Shown here piece after piece: positions 8,390 to 15,459 of a DNA stretch of 15,459 bases (positions are counted from its first letter, which is position 1; each line of letters starts with the position of its first letter). The notes beneath the pieces are model-generated. The model was not told the origin of the DNA. It did not search any database and worked only from the letters and a program-made list of their open reading frames with translations. Source of the DNA: Saccoglossus kowalevskii. Its lineage: Eukaryota > Hemichordata > Enteropneusta > Harrimaniidae. Made by a program: the position numbers and the translations under genes. Location: assembly GCF_000003605.2 (NCBI RefSeq), contig NW_003108584.1, positions 283,158 through 298,616 of the forward strand, written 5' to 3'.

Positions 8390-8798
8390 CTACACAGTCA
8401 TGTCCAGATCACTATCAATACTTGTCATCACGGGTTTATGGAGGGTCGTTCTACCGTTACTAATCGTGTCGATTACGTGGATTATATTACAACTTAACTT
8501 GATTATGATAGTCTAGTGGAATCAGTATATCATGATTTTTCCAAGGCATTTGACAGTGCAAATCACTCATTACTGATACACAAATTGTACTATTACAGAA
8601 TCCATAGAAATATTTATAATTGGCTCACTTTTTGATCAATCGTAATCAACGCGTTATTCTTGGGGCACGACGTTATTTTGAACAAATGTTACATCTGGTG
8701 TACCCAGGGCTTCATTCTGTGACCCCTTACTTTTTATTATGTTCTCCAACCGTTACGATATGCCTAATACTGTGAGCTCGTTACAGTGTTCTATATAA
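8390..8798 (+). pseudogene. Non-LTR reverse-transcriptase fragment, several disruptions
   Basis: The first frame (8390-8631) includes HGFMEGRSTVTN, an in-frame TAA, then YDSLVESVYHDFSKAFDSAN and HSLLIHKL. DFSKAFD holds the first catalytic Asp block of LINE-type RTs. The frame then shifts near 8632 (LINRNQRVILGARR) and again by 8691, where SGVPRASFCDPLLFIMF matches the SGVPQGSxLGPLLF block. The YADD box that should follow is not recognisable, and the third frame ends at TAA 8796-8798. The wording suits CR1/Jockey-like clades, but the clade is uncertain. Confidence 0.85.
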
Positions 8799-8799
8799 A

Positions 8800-9983
8800 A
8801 AACGTACGTCAATTCTTCACAATTGACAGTTTACATGTAATCTGAATTTGCGATAATGTAGATAACTTTAGCAGTTTATTTATAATTTGTACTTTTATAA
8901 GAAGGCGTGTTTTAAACCCTCGACGTTAACGCAAAGATATTTTATCACACTGCATTTTCTGTTGTTCTGTGAGTTGGGCACAATTTTCCCACCGAAAAAA
9001 ACAGGCGGGATTATTGAATTTTGAAGATAATTGGCGATAAAGTGATATCCCTGTAGTTTTCGGATTTATTTTGGATACTAATTGGTAAATTATACCTTCA
9101 ATTCTGGGATTTTCAATTAAAGATTTTGTTGAAAAGATTGCATATCAATGGGACAAGTATAAAATTACATTCGCTTAGAAATTCTGCTAGAATTGTTTTT
9201 TAAATGTTTATTAAAAGTGCGAGACTAGAACTTTGGGATTAAGAGGGCATCAATTTGATAGGCAAAAAATGATGAATTGTGCTTAGCATATAGGAACATG
9301 CACAGGGAATATTAAAAGTACCAAGGTGAATTCATTGAGCATCGATGTCTACGTGACGTTCAAACCCTGACTGTGTTCAGGAGAGCTATGTTTAGCTCCC
9401 AGGATATTTTCAAAAGACAAAGTCTGCTGTAGAAACCCAGTACTAAACACTTTGAGCGCCAAAAGCCAACGTTTGTCAACAATCATAAATTTTTAACCCA
9501 AAACAGGTTGCCAATCGTAGATTACAGCCAAAACAAAGTCAGCTTAGACTTTCAGCTGTGAGACATGACAAAACAAACGCAGCCAGTGACGGATACATTT
9601 CTAAAATAAAAATACAAAATAAAAGCAACCAGAGGCGCCGACCACGCGCGTTGGAAATAAATAGAACAGGTTGTGACACAGTCTCACCAGCCTCTTTCAC
9701 TCACGCAATAGAATTATGCTATTTCCCAACGCACTTATATTTAATACATTGACGAAGAAAAAAATACCGCAAGAAAAATGTAAATCAGGCTACGAACGCC
9801 ACACGAATCACTGTAAAGGGGATAAATTCGAACCAACCATCAAATTTAAAATTCAAACGATTTCTTTGAATGTCAATCAAAAATAAACTCGATGTTTAGA
9901 AATACCAAAAAACAACAACATATAAATATTACAAACAAGAGTGCACAAACAAGTTTGCAGCAAAGGACAAGAATGTGCATGTA
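8800..9983. other. Gene-free stretch, nothing recognised
   Basis: It is AT-rich. Two small adjacent stem-loops (CCTGA/TCAGG at 9366-9381, GAGCT/AGCTC at 9383-9398) and a slightly CpG-rich spot near 9630-9660 are all I see. The short plus-strand frame at 9558-9752 has no family features. Confidence 0.4.
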
Positions 9984-10028
9984 CATCTTCGCTAGCCAAG
10001 GTCTAAGTTTATTCGGCCAAGCCTCTAA
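9984..10028 (+). repeat. 45-bp interspersed repeat, copy 2
   Basis: This is the second copy of the element at 7768-7812, in the same orientation with one mismatch. Homology stops within a base or two on both sides, at CTAA on the right in both copies. It is not flanked by any retrotransposon sequence I can recognise. Confidence 0.9.
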
Positions 10029-10610
10029 TGATAATGATGGCAATTCAGCTCTTTTTAGTGGCAGGTTTTCATAATACGCAAAATATCTTGCAAAATTACA
10101 TAGTTATTTAATTTCTTTACAAATTAAAAAACAGGATGGCTGGAAAACCGGGTCTTCGGTGAAAGCTTGTCAGAATATACAGCATATTGAAGTAGTATAG
10201 CTACAATCAGTGAGTTTTCATCTAAGTATGCAACACTGTCACAAAGCACAATACTAGTAATAGAAAAGAAGGAAAGCAAAAATAAAATAATTTATTGATT
10301 TATCATGAAATGAAAGATGTTTTTGAACAAAAAACATGCATGCGTAACTGAAAATGTAATATATCGAGAAGTATTTATCAAATCATGTTTGTCCATTCCA
10401 TAAACATGCAGACATTTGCATAATTAAAATCCAATATAAAACCTAATTTGTGATTAAGCTCTTCACAATAATTAAATAGAAAATGAATTTAATTTCTAGT
10501 ATATTTTGTCAGGCATGCCAAAACAGACAAGCTTTAATAATACTTGGAAGCTTCTAGATCTCAATAACTGCACACATGCTGTTCAGTATACGTAAATACA
10601 ATTTTATACC
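10029..10610. other. AT-rich gene-free stretch
   Basis: I see no coding potential, repeat or structural RNA here. Stops are frequent in all six frames. Confidence 0.4.
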
Positions 10611-10619
10611 GGTATTTAA

Positions 10620-10649
10620 TTTTATTTATTTATTTATTTTATTTATTTA
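10620..10649. repeat. (TTTA)n microsatellite
   Basis: About seven imperfect TTTA units lie directly next to the GAACGCA array that follows. Confidence 0.9.
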
Positions 10650-10663
10650 GACAAATATGGGCA

Positions 10664-10704
10664 AGAACTCAGGAACGCACGAACGCAAGGACGCAGGAAC
10701 GCAC
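10664..10704. repeat. Short tandem array of a GAACGCA motif
   Basis: Four or five imperfect units of 7-10 bases (GGAACGCAC, GAACGCAA, GGACGCA, GGAACGCAC) follow a related GAACTCA start. The CpG-containing units stand out in AT-rich surroundings. Confidence 0.7.
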
Positions 10705-11423
10705 TTTAGGGTGTCCAGAGAAAGACTTTCTGTTTTCGACATTGTGAAATTCTTTTGTTTTATGCGGGAAAAATACAGTATTATATATCCAAGTTAAGTA
10801 AAATCATATTTATTAAAGTTATTGTTCATACATGAACACACTACATAGTTTGTAATTTCATCCAGCTTCTTTCAGTCATAATGCAAGACAAATTTTAACA
10901 GCCTGTCACATGATTTTACTCTGAATGTCAACATGAAAAGAGACTAGTCCATTTTACGCAGGAGTAATTGGGAGTAGAATATGTGAGGGATAGTATCAAC
11001 AGCTCTAACACAATTATTATTCATATTAATAATAATAAAAAATACACTGAAATCTCATGACACCGAGCAACACTTGAGATACGAACAAATAAACTTAATA
11101 TAGAAACCAATGCAAAAATAAAAAAATATGCCCTCAAAAAAAATATCTATTTTTTTTTCGGTGTCCTAAATTATTGTAAGCGGAATTTCATCGTCGCTAG
11201 AGGGCGATTCTTACATCTGCTGCAATCGGCTGAATGATATCCACAGTCTACGCGGCCCACTCTCACCATGTACACAACTATATTAACGCCTGATACTTAA
11301 TTTAACCACATACTGCAGCACCATCGATTACAGCATATACATTGGCATGGGGACATCACACGAGTAATACGTGGCATCGAATCGTATTTATTCGTTGTAT
11401 TGGTATTCGCTATGAGTTGAGAT
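10705..11423. other. Gene-free stretch
   Basis: It is AT-rich up to 11160, with A and T runs around 11120-11160. From 11180 to 11420 it has more CpG and more balanced bases, but no frame or family signal. Confidence 0.4.
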
Positions 11424-11440
11424 CGCTCCACGCAATTCAC
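11424..11440 (+). repeat. 17-bp direct repeat, copy 1
   Basis: CGCTCCACGCAATTCAC recurs exactly at 11883-11899 in the same orientation. Weaker similarity (GAGTTGA versus GAGATGC) lies just upstream in both. Confidence 0.8.
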
Positions 11441-11770
11441 ACCTCAATTATAGTATGTTACCGCAGATAAACAGTATAATCTCTTGACTTTTGACCGAAA
11501 TATAACCTGCGTTAACAAAATCAAGATAACTATGTGACACCAGGCATTTGAAAGCAGCGTTTTGGTGATGGTGGTATTGGACAGTATGTTAAGGGCAATA
11601 GAAACAAAATGTATGCAAAGAGAACACAGCGGACGAGCAAAATTCCGAGGTTGGCTCCATCAGTTTTCATGCGCTTCAGAAATGGACACAATTTTCGAAA
11701 ACAGACCGGACAAGAACGGACATGGGTAGTATGTAGCAAGGATATTAAACGGATGTTTATCTGACGCCTA

Positions 11771-11935
11771 GCGGGTGAAAGCGGATGAAAGTGGATGACA
11801 ACTCCGAAATCCTAAATATACGAGATACATCCCAGATACAAACGCTTCGTCCGTTTGTAATACTGTAAATACGAGATGCATACGCTCCACGCAATTCACC
11901 TTTGTATCCATAAGTGCAGTGGAACCGGGCCTTTA
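11771..11935. mobile_element. Possible transposon end with short tandem and hairpin
   Basis: In order: three 10-bp units (GCGGGTGAAA, GCGGATGAAA, GTGGATGACA; 11771-11800), a hairpin TACAAACG/CGTTTGTA (11837-11859), two ACGAGAT(A/G)CAT motifs, the second 17-bp repeat (11883-11899) and a GC-rich end GTGCAGTGGAACCGGGCC (up to about 11932). Such compact subterminal repeats with a GC-rich edge recall non-autonomous DNA transposons. I found no matching opposite terminal repeat in the window, so this is weak. Confidence 0.3.
11883..11899 (+). repeat. 17-bp direct repeat, copy 2
   Basis: This is an exact copy of 11424-11440, 459 bases further on. Confidence 0.8.
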
Positions 11936-12039
11936 AATATTAATGCGCCTTCGCACATGAACGTGTTGAGCTACATTGAAGGCACCATAAACCATCTACG
12001 TGGTTCATTCGCCACAGACAAGAATGAATAAAACAAGTG

Positions 12040-12054
12040 ATCGGCATTGCCGAT
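12040..12054. repeat. 7-bp-arm palindrome ATCGGCA / TGCCGAT
   Basis: The perfect arms have a one-base centre. It could be a dyad binding site or chance. Confidence 0.5.
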
Positions 12055-12149
12055 AGGGTTCGAAATAACCGAATCTGAAATTCTAGGGCAAACATTGAAA
12101 ATCAGCGTTGTTTTACAATCAAGCGTCTATCCATGAACCTTTGCGTTTT

Positions 12150-12230
12150 TAGCGTGCGTTGTTATCGACGCGTGGGACCCATTCCCGCGCATGCGCAGTT
12201 GACGACCCCTTCTGCTTTAAAACACCATGG
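12150..12230. promoter_or_regulatory. CpG-rich promoter-like spot with perfect NRF1 site
   Basis: CGCGCATGCGCA at 12186-12197 fits the NRF1 consensus YGCGCAYGCGCR at every position and overlaps an E2F-like TTCCCGCGC. A TTTAAAAC and an ATG (12227) follow on the plus strand. NRF1 sites mark promoters across animals. No convincing gene starts here on either strand, so the target is unknown; it may belong to an unseen first exon. Confidence 0.45.
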
Positions 12231-12618
12231 CATATATGTCTATTGGTAATAGTTTGAAAAATAACAATTTACATGTGTTTCATTCACCAGTAACCAGGAA
12301 CAATGCTTTATTCCAAAATGCATTACTATGTAATAAGATGTTTCTCAGAAGTTCCATGTCGTTTTTAGACTGTTTTGGAAATATGCAATGTTATATATAT
12401 AGATTCAGATTTTCTAAAGCAGAGTAATGCTCGACAGTAAAACACTAGTTTGACCAATCCAAATAAGAACTACACATATTGATCTATCTATGGGATGAGG
12501 CATTCCAGTGACCCGTTACAAGATGTAATGTAAAATGTATCATTACAAATACTATTATTAACGTTACTGTCTTGAATCATCAAAATACAACAGTACTTGA
12601 TTCAATGTTATACTGGTT
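12230..12618. other. Gene-free stretch
   Basis: A 66-codon plus-strand frame starts at the ATG after the NRF1-like site. It shows no domain, signal or splice evidence. Otherwise the stretch is AT-rich with nothing recognisable. Confidence 0.4.
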
Positions 12619-13225
12619 GTACTGTTCCTTTTTTAAGTTTTCCCCCATACATATATACTAAGATAAATAAATTGCAAGCTGTTTTATCTTGTCAGCAAAA
12701 TGTGCTGCACGCTGTACTTACACAGGTCAACGTCCTGGGCATATAAAGTACCAAGGATCATGACCTACAATCCCATGATGCACTATTTTATGTAAGTCAT
12801 CGCTGCAATCCACAGAACAATCGAGAAGTTTATTCGAGCACATACACAGGACTAAAGACTTTGATTGACTTAAGTAAATGGGTATCAGAACTATGATTCG
12901 ATATTTCTGTATTTCGGTAAGTGTTATTTATGTATTAGCCAGTGACATATTGTCCTAACGCCACCTGTTTTGTCACGTCAAATGTACTGCGTCACAGCCA
13001 TTATCCTACAGTCGTCAGTATTGCACACGGTAATATAGTATGATCTGATTCAATCAAAATTGATTGGATTCGAATCAGTAAATCAACATGATCAAACAGG
13101 TCATTGTGGTTTCAACTTAGGCCCGGGTATTGTTGTATCCACAGTCTTGAACTTGAATCCAATGTAAAATCGTTAGTGTTTATTACTCCATGCTCTTGAC
13201 GGTAATGTTTGTATGAGATTATTCT
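12619..13225 (+). repeat. Diverged tandem duplication, copy A
   Basis: It shares a chain of blocks in the same order with 13440-13920: GTACTGTTCCT, ACTAAGATA, AGGTCAACGTCCTGGG, ATCAGAACTATGATT, TAGCCAGTGACATATT, GTTTCAACTTAGGCC(C/T)GGG, ACAGTCTTGAA and, at the end, TGTTTGTATGAGATTATTCT. Copy A has about 100 extra bases (around 13005-13105) holding an imperfect palindrome. No coding frame is preserved between the copies. Confidence 0.88.
13045..13078. repeat. Imperfect palindrome within the copy-A-specific insert
   Basis: CTGATTC pairs with GAATCAG at the ends and AATCAA with TTGATT in the centre. Copy B lacks this segment, so it may be a small insertion in A or a loss in B. Confidence 0.6.
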
Positions 13226-13439
13226 TAGAAGTTGTTTTGATTATTGATCATATGTTTATCGACCAATTAGAAAGCAGAAACTTTATGATTGCCTTTTAGT
13301 TTTCTTAATTTATTTCTTTGAACGTCCAAAAAACAAAATGGCGCAGTGCTGGTAAGACACCGGATATGTATCATTACAATGTTTATACACACGCACAGTG
13401 TAACAACGTATATTTAACAACGCGAGTGTTTAAGTACTA

Positions 13440-13920
13440 GTACTGTTCCTTCCCCCTATATAAATACTAAGATACATAAGTGGCAAATCATGTTTGATAG
13501 CAAAATATACCTCAAAACACGTACACTACTAAGAGGTCAACGTCCTGGGAAGTAAACAAATATTTACATCACATCACATGTGTTGGGTAGGGCTACAATC
13601 ACGCGATATACAGTAATGTTTATAATGCCAGCCATTGCTGCCATCAGGGGACAATCAGGAGTTTAATTATTTGACTTGTGTATATGGACATCAGAACTAT
13701 GATTTTATATTTTCCGGTGTTACTCATGTAGTAGCCAGTGACATATTTTCCAAACCCCGTCTTTTAGCGTCGTTATTTGCACTGCGCCATAGCCATTATC
13801 CCCGGGACATGTTGGTTTCAACTTAGGCCTGGGTATTGCTGTACACACAGTCTTGAATTTGAATCCAATATGAAGTTGTTTATTCCTCTGTTTTCGGCCG
13901 TGTTTGTATGAGATTATTCT
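13440..13920 (+). repeat. Diverged tandem duplication, copy B
   Basis: This is the partner of 12619-13225, offset about 820 bases at the left edges. It keeps AGGTCAACGTCCTGGG and the 20-base right-end block exactly. The 63-codon plus-strand frame here is broken in copy A, arguing against a gene. The 214 bases between the copies (13226-13439) are not shared. Confidence 0.88.
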
Positions 13921-14214
13921 AAAGAATCTTTAGGCAGCTGCCCAGTGACGTGATTGATATACGAATATATGCACTGTACCATGGTTGTTAATGCAAAAGA
14001 AAACAATGTGCAATATATATGTTATTATCGATGACCGGAAGTATAGTAACCCCCTAGTGAGATAGTGCATAGTAACCAAAGCAACTAGTGAACCCAAAAC
14101 CTGACTACTGTTCACTGTTTAACTATCATAACAACTAATCAGTACTTTGTATTAAGTGTCTTATATTTATGTTGTGACCTTTTTCATGCATACACCAGGA
14201 TTATCAGTAGGTAA

Positions 14215-14235
14215 ATATATATATATATATATATA
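14215..14235. repeat. (AT)n microsatellite
   Basis: About ten AT units lie just upstream of the receptor-type exon. Confidence 0.95.
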
Positions 14236-14266
14236 AAATACTGCATGGCGAGAGTTTGTATGGGCT

Positions 14267-14281
14267 ATGGAATATTTGTTG
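14267..14281 (+). CDS. Candidate first coding exon (start Met) of the TNFR-like gene
   Basis: ATG at 14267 gives MEYLL and then a GT at 14282-14283. Splicing to the AG at 14413-14414 removes 133 bases in phase 0 and makes a hydrophobic start MEYLLLLLWSSLYG, a good signal peptide. The donor (TTG|GTATTA) is weak, and any upstream exon ending in phase 0 would do as well. This is inference. Confidence 0.28.
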
Positions 14282-14414
14282 GTATTAATTGAGTGTTTTA
14301 TAATTCCACGTATATTTTCAGTTCGACAGGAAACATTTCCAGTTCGACACGTTCTTGTATTAACGTAAGTGGATAAGGCGCTAACGTATTGATCGATTTA
14401 TTATTTTCAAATAG

Positions 14415-14526
14415 TTGCTGTTATGGAGCTCGTTGTATGGTGTATTTAGTTTTCCGGTGTCGACTGGGGCATGCTTAGACAGACAGTATGTTATCGGTGA
14501 CAATTGCTGTAACAAGTGCCGGCCTG
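14415..14526 (+). CDS. TNF-receptor-superfamily exon: signal peptide end and first cysteine-rich domain
   Basis: The exon follows AG at 14413-14414 and reads LLLWSSLYGVFSFPVSTGA, then CLDRQYVIGDNCCNKCRPG, ending in phase 1 (G|GTGAGT, canonical donor at 14527). C-x4-Y-x5-CC-x2-C-x-PG is the opening of the first cysteine-rich domain of CD40/HVEM-like TNF receptors: extracellular, ligand-binding, on type I membrane proteins. The hydrophobic lead with a small-residue end (STGA|C) fits a signal-peptide cleavage site. An in-frame TAG immediately upstream (14412-14414) means the frame must enter by splicing. The next domain exon should begin in phase 1; I found none up to 15459, so the rest of the gene lies to the right. 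Identity within the family cannot be set. Confidence 0.75.
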
Positions 14527-15459
14527 GTGAGTATTGGCGATATATAAATATCAGAACATACTCTGAAAAATAGGTCTCTCTCTCATGGTGGTTTTGGCCC
14601 TCTATAGTTAAAATCAGTTTTTTTTTATGTTTTGGTTTTGACGCAGAGGGCGCTATTATGGAAATCATCGTCACTTATTGGCATTTTCGGTATTAAAATG
14701 AAGGCAATTAACAACCATTTGATGTATTAAGTAGCACCAAATACTTACTGCGTTGCTCACACTTTGATATTTTTGGTGGGACGGCCACCATATGGTTTTG
14801 CGTACTGATCTGTGCCACTGTTCCTGGGTTTGAATATGCAAATTGCTTTCTTTTAAGGTAGAGATGCAGTTTATTTGGCTTGCTTTTTAATTGAGTAATT
14901 AGACAATGAAGATGGTATTATATATTCAACATGTTAAATATTTTCTGAAAGCTTATTATACAAACTTTGTAAAACTTGTCTTTATTTTAAATATCCAGAA
15001 TGCGTTTTTGATTTTGGGTCAAAAATATGCTTTTTTGGACAAAAGTGGTTTAAAAAAAATTAGCTTAAAAACTTCAAGTCCGTTTGTGGGTAAAATTACA
15101 TCACTGGAGACCTTGGTATACTACTAATTCAAATGCGTCCACTCATCTCTCTAACGGCTTTCAAAGTCGCACAGCATGACCTCAAATTTCACTCTTTTCT
15201 ATTTTTGCATAATTTATATATCCATGTTAATTGCGGACTTGTTATTTTTGTTCCACTCGCCGTAATAAACTGTCCGGACGCATTTTGAAGGAGGGACACC
15301 TTGTCAATAATGTGTGAAAATTTCGAGGCAAATGGCCAAAGCGTCTATCAGCTATTTTAATTTAAAACTCAAGAATTCACCAAAAATTGAAGACGAGAAA
15401 AAGGCTAATTTGCATATTTGCGCATTAAACCGGGAATTACTGCTTTGTCATACTTTGTC
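14527..15459. other. Presumed first large intron of the TNFR-like gene, nothing else seen
   Basis: It is AT-rich. No cysteine-dense frame that could be a second receptor domain is visible on the plus strand. The plus frame at 14906-15127 is rich in Ile, Leu and Lys without a family signal. The stretch may be intron if the receptor exon is real. Confidence 0.4.

Noticed and set aside
9366-9398. Two adjacent five-base stem-loops
   Set aside because: The arms are too short to separate from chance, and there is no context.
7768-10028. 45-bp repeat as a Helitron 3' end (both copies end CTAA)
   Set aside because: There is no hairpin just before CTAA (GGCCAAG is repeated directly, not inverted), and the shared sequence does not extend inward.
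12057-12071. GGTTCGAAATAACC resembling a tRNA/SINE B box
   Set aside because: The end departs from the consensus and there is no A box at a suitable distance on either strand.
13336-13352. ATGGCGCAGTGCTG followed by GTAAGA, a possible mini first exon
   Set aside because: Its phase (2) does not fit the TNFR-like exon, and nothing else supports transcription. It lies in the spacer between duplicate copies.
14204-14216. Donor-like CAGTAG|GTAAAT upstream of the TNFR exon, with ATG at 14188 (MHTPGLSV)
   Set aside because: It would end in phase 1, while the exon at 14415 must be entered in phase 0.
1-15459. CRISPR array, rRNA, tRNA or bacterial operon
   Set aside because: No spaced direct repeats, RNA gene signatures or ribosome-binding sites; the window is clearly eukaryotic.

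Overview
The window reads as nuclear DNA of an animal, most likely a marine invertebrate. It is AT-rich, its genes are split by GT-AG introns, most of it is non-coding, and it holds decayed copies of a non-LTR retrotransposon. There is no sign of bacterial gene packing. The main gene is a mitochondrial-clan cytochrome P450, and a TNF-receptor-type exon lies at the other end, so a bilaterian is likely. I cannot fix the phylum. A mollusc, another lophotrochozoan or a lancelet would all fit, and this is inference.

Positions 1-5276, minus strand: eight coding exons of a mitochondrial-type P450. I placed every splice junction by reading frame, and the phases join without a gap into 447 codons. They run from an arginine-rich presequence to the first residues of the heme-binding loop, where the window edge cuts the gene. 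The final exon(s), with the heme cysteine, lie to the left of base 1. Intron 7 carries a 20-bp minisatellite. Introns 1 and 2 each carry one perfect TGACGTCA palindrome, the one in intron 2 inside a CpG-rich patch. A CpG-rich stretch at about 6420-6720 ends, on the minus strand, in a strong splice donor and is my candidate for the P450 promoter and non-coding first exon.

Positions 7100-8800, plus strand: remains of a non-LTR retrotransposon. They are an endonuclease-domain piece, a piece of the endonuclease-RT linker, and a reverse-transcriptase piece with stops and frameshifts. Between linker and RT sits unrelated material: a 45-bp repeat that recurs 2.2 kb away, the broken 5' end of a RecQ/DEAD-type helicase reading frame, and two hairpins. 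This looks like a nested insertion.

Positions 8800-14200: mostly gene-free DNA with simple repeats, short palindromes, a possible transposon end near 11771-11935, a CpG-rich spot with a perfect NRF1-type site (12186-12197), and a diverged tandem duplication (12619-13225 and 13440-13920).

Positions 14267-14526, plus strand: a probable first cysteine-rich-domain exon of a TNF-receptor-superfamily protein, preceded by a hydrophobic signal-peptide-like stretch and followed by a canonical donor. Its later exons are not in the window.

The P450 and the receptor point toward each other's upstream sides (divergent) and are separated by about 9 kb of repeat-rich DNA. Nothing suggests that they work together. 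I see no undescribed multi-gene system. The most rewarding items are the unlisted receptor exon, the P450 exon 7 hidden in a shadow frame, the nested helicase fragment and the recurrent 45-bp element.
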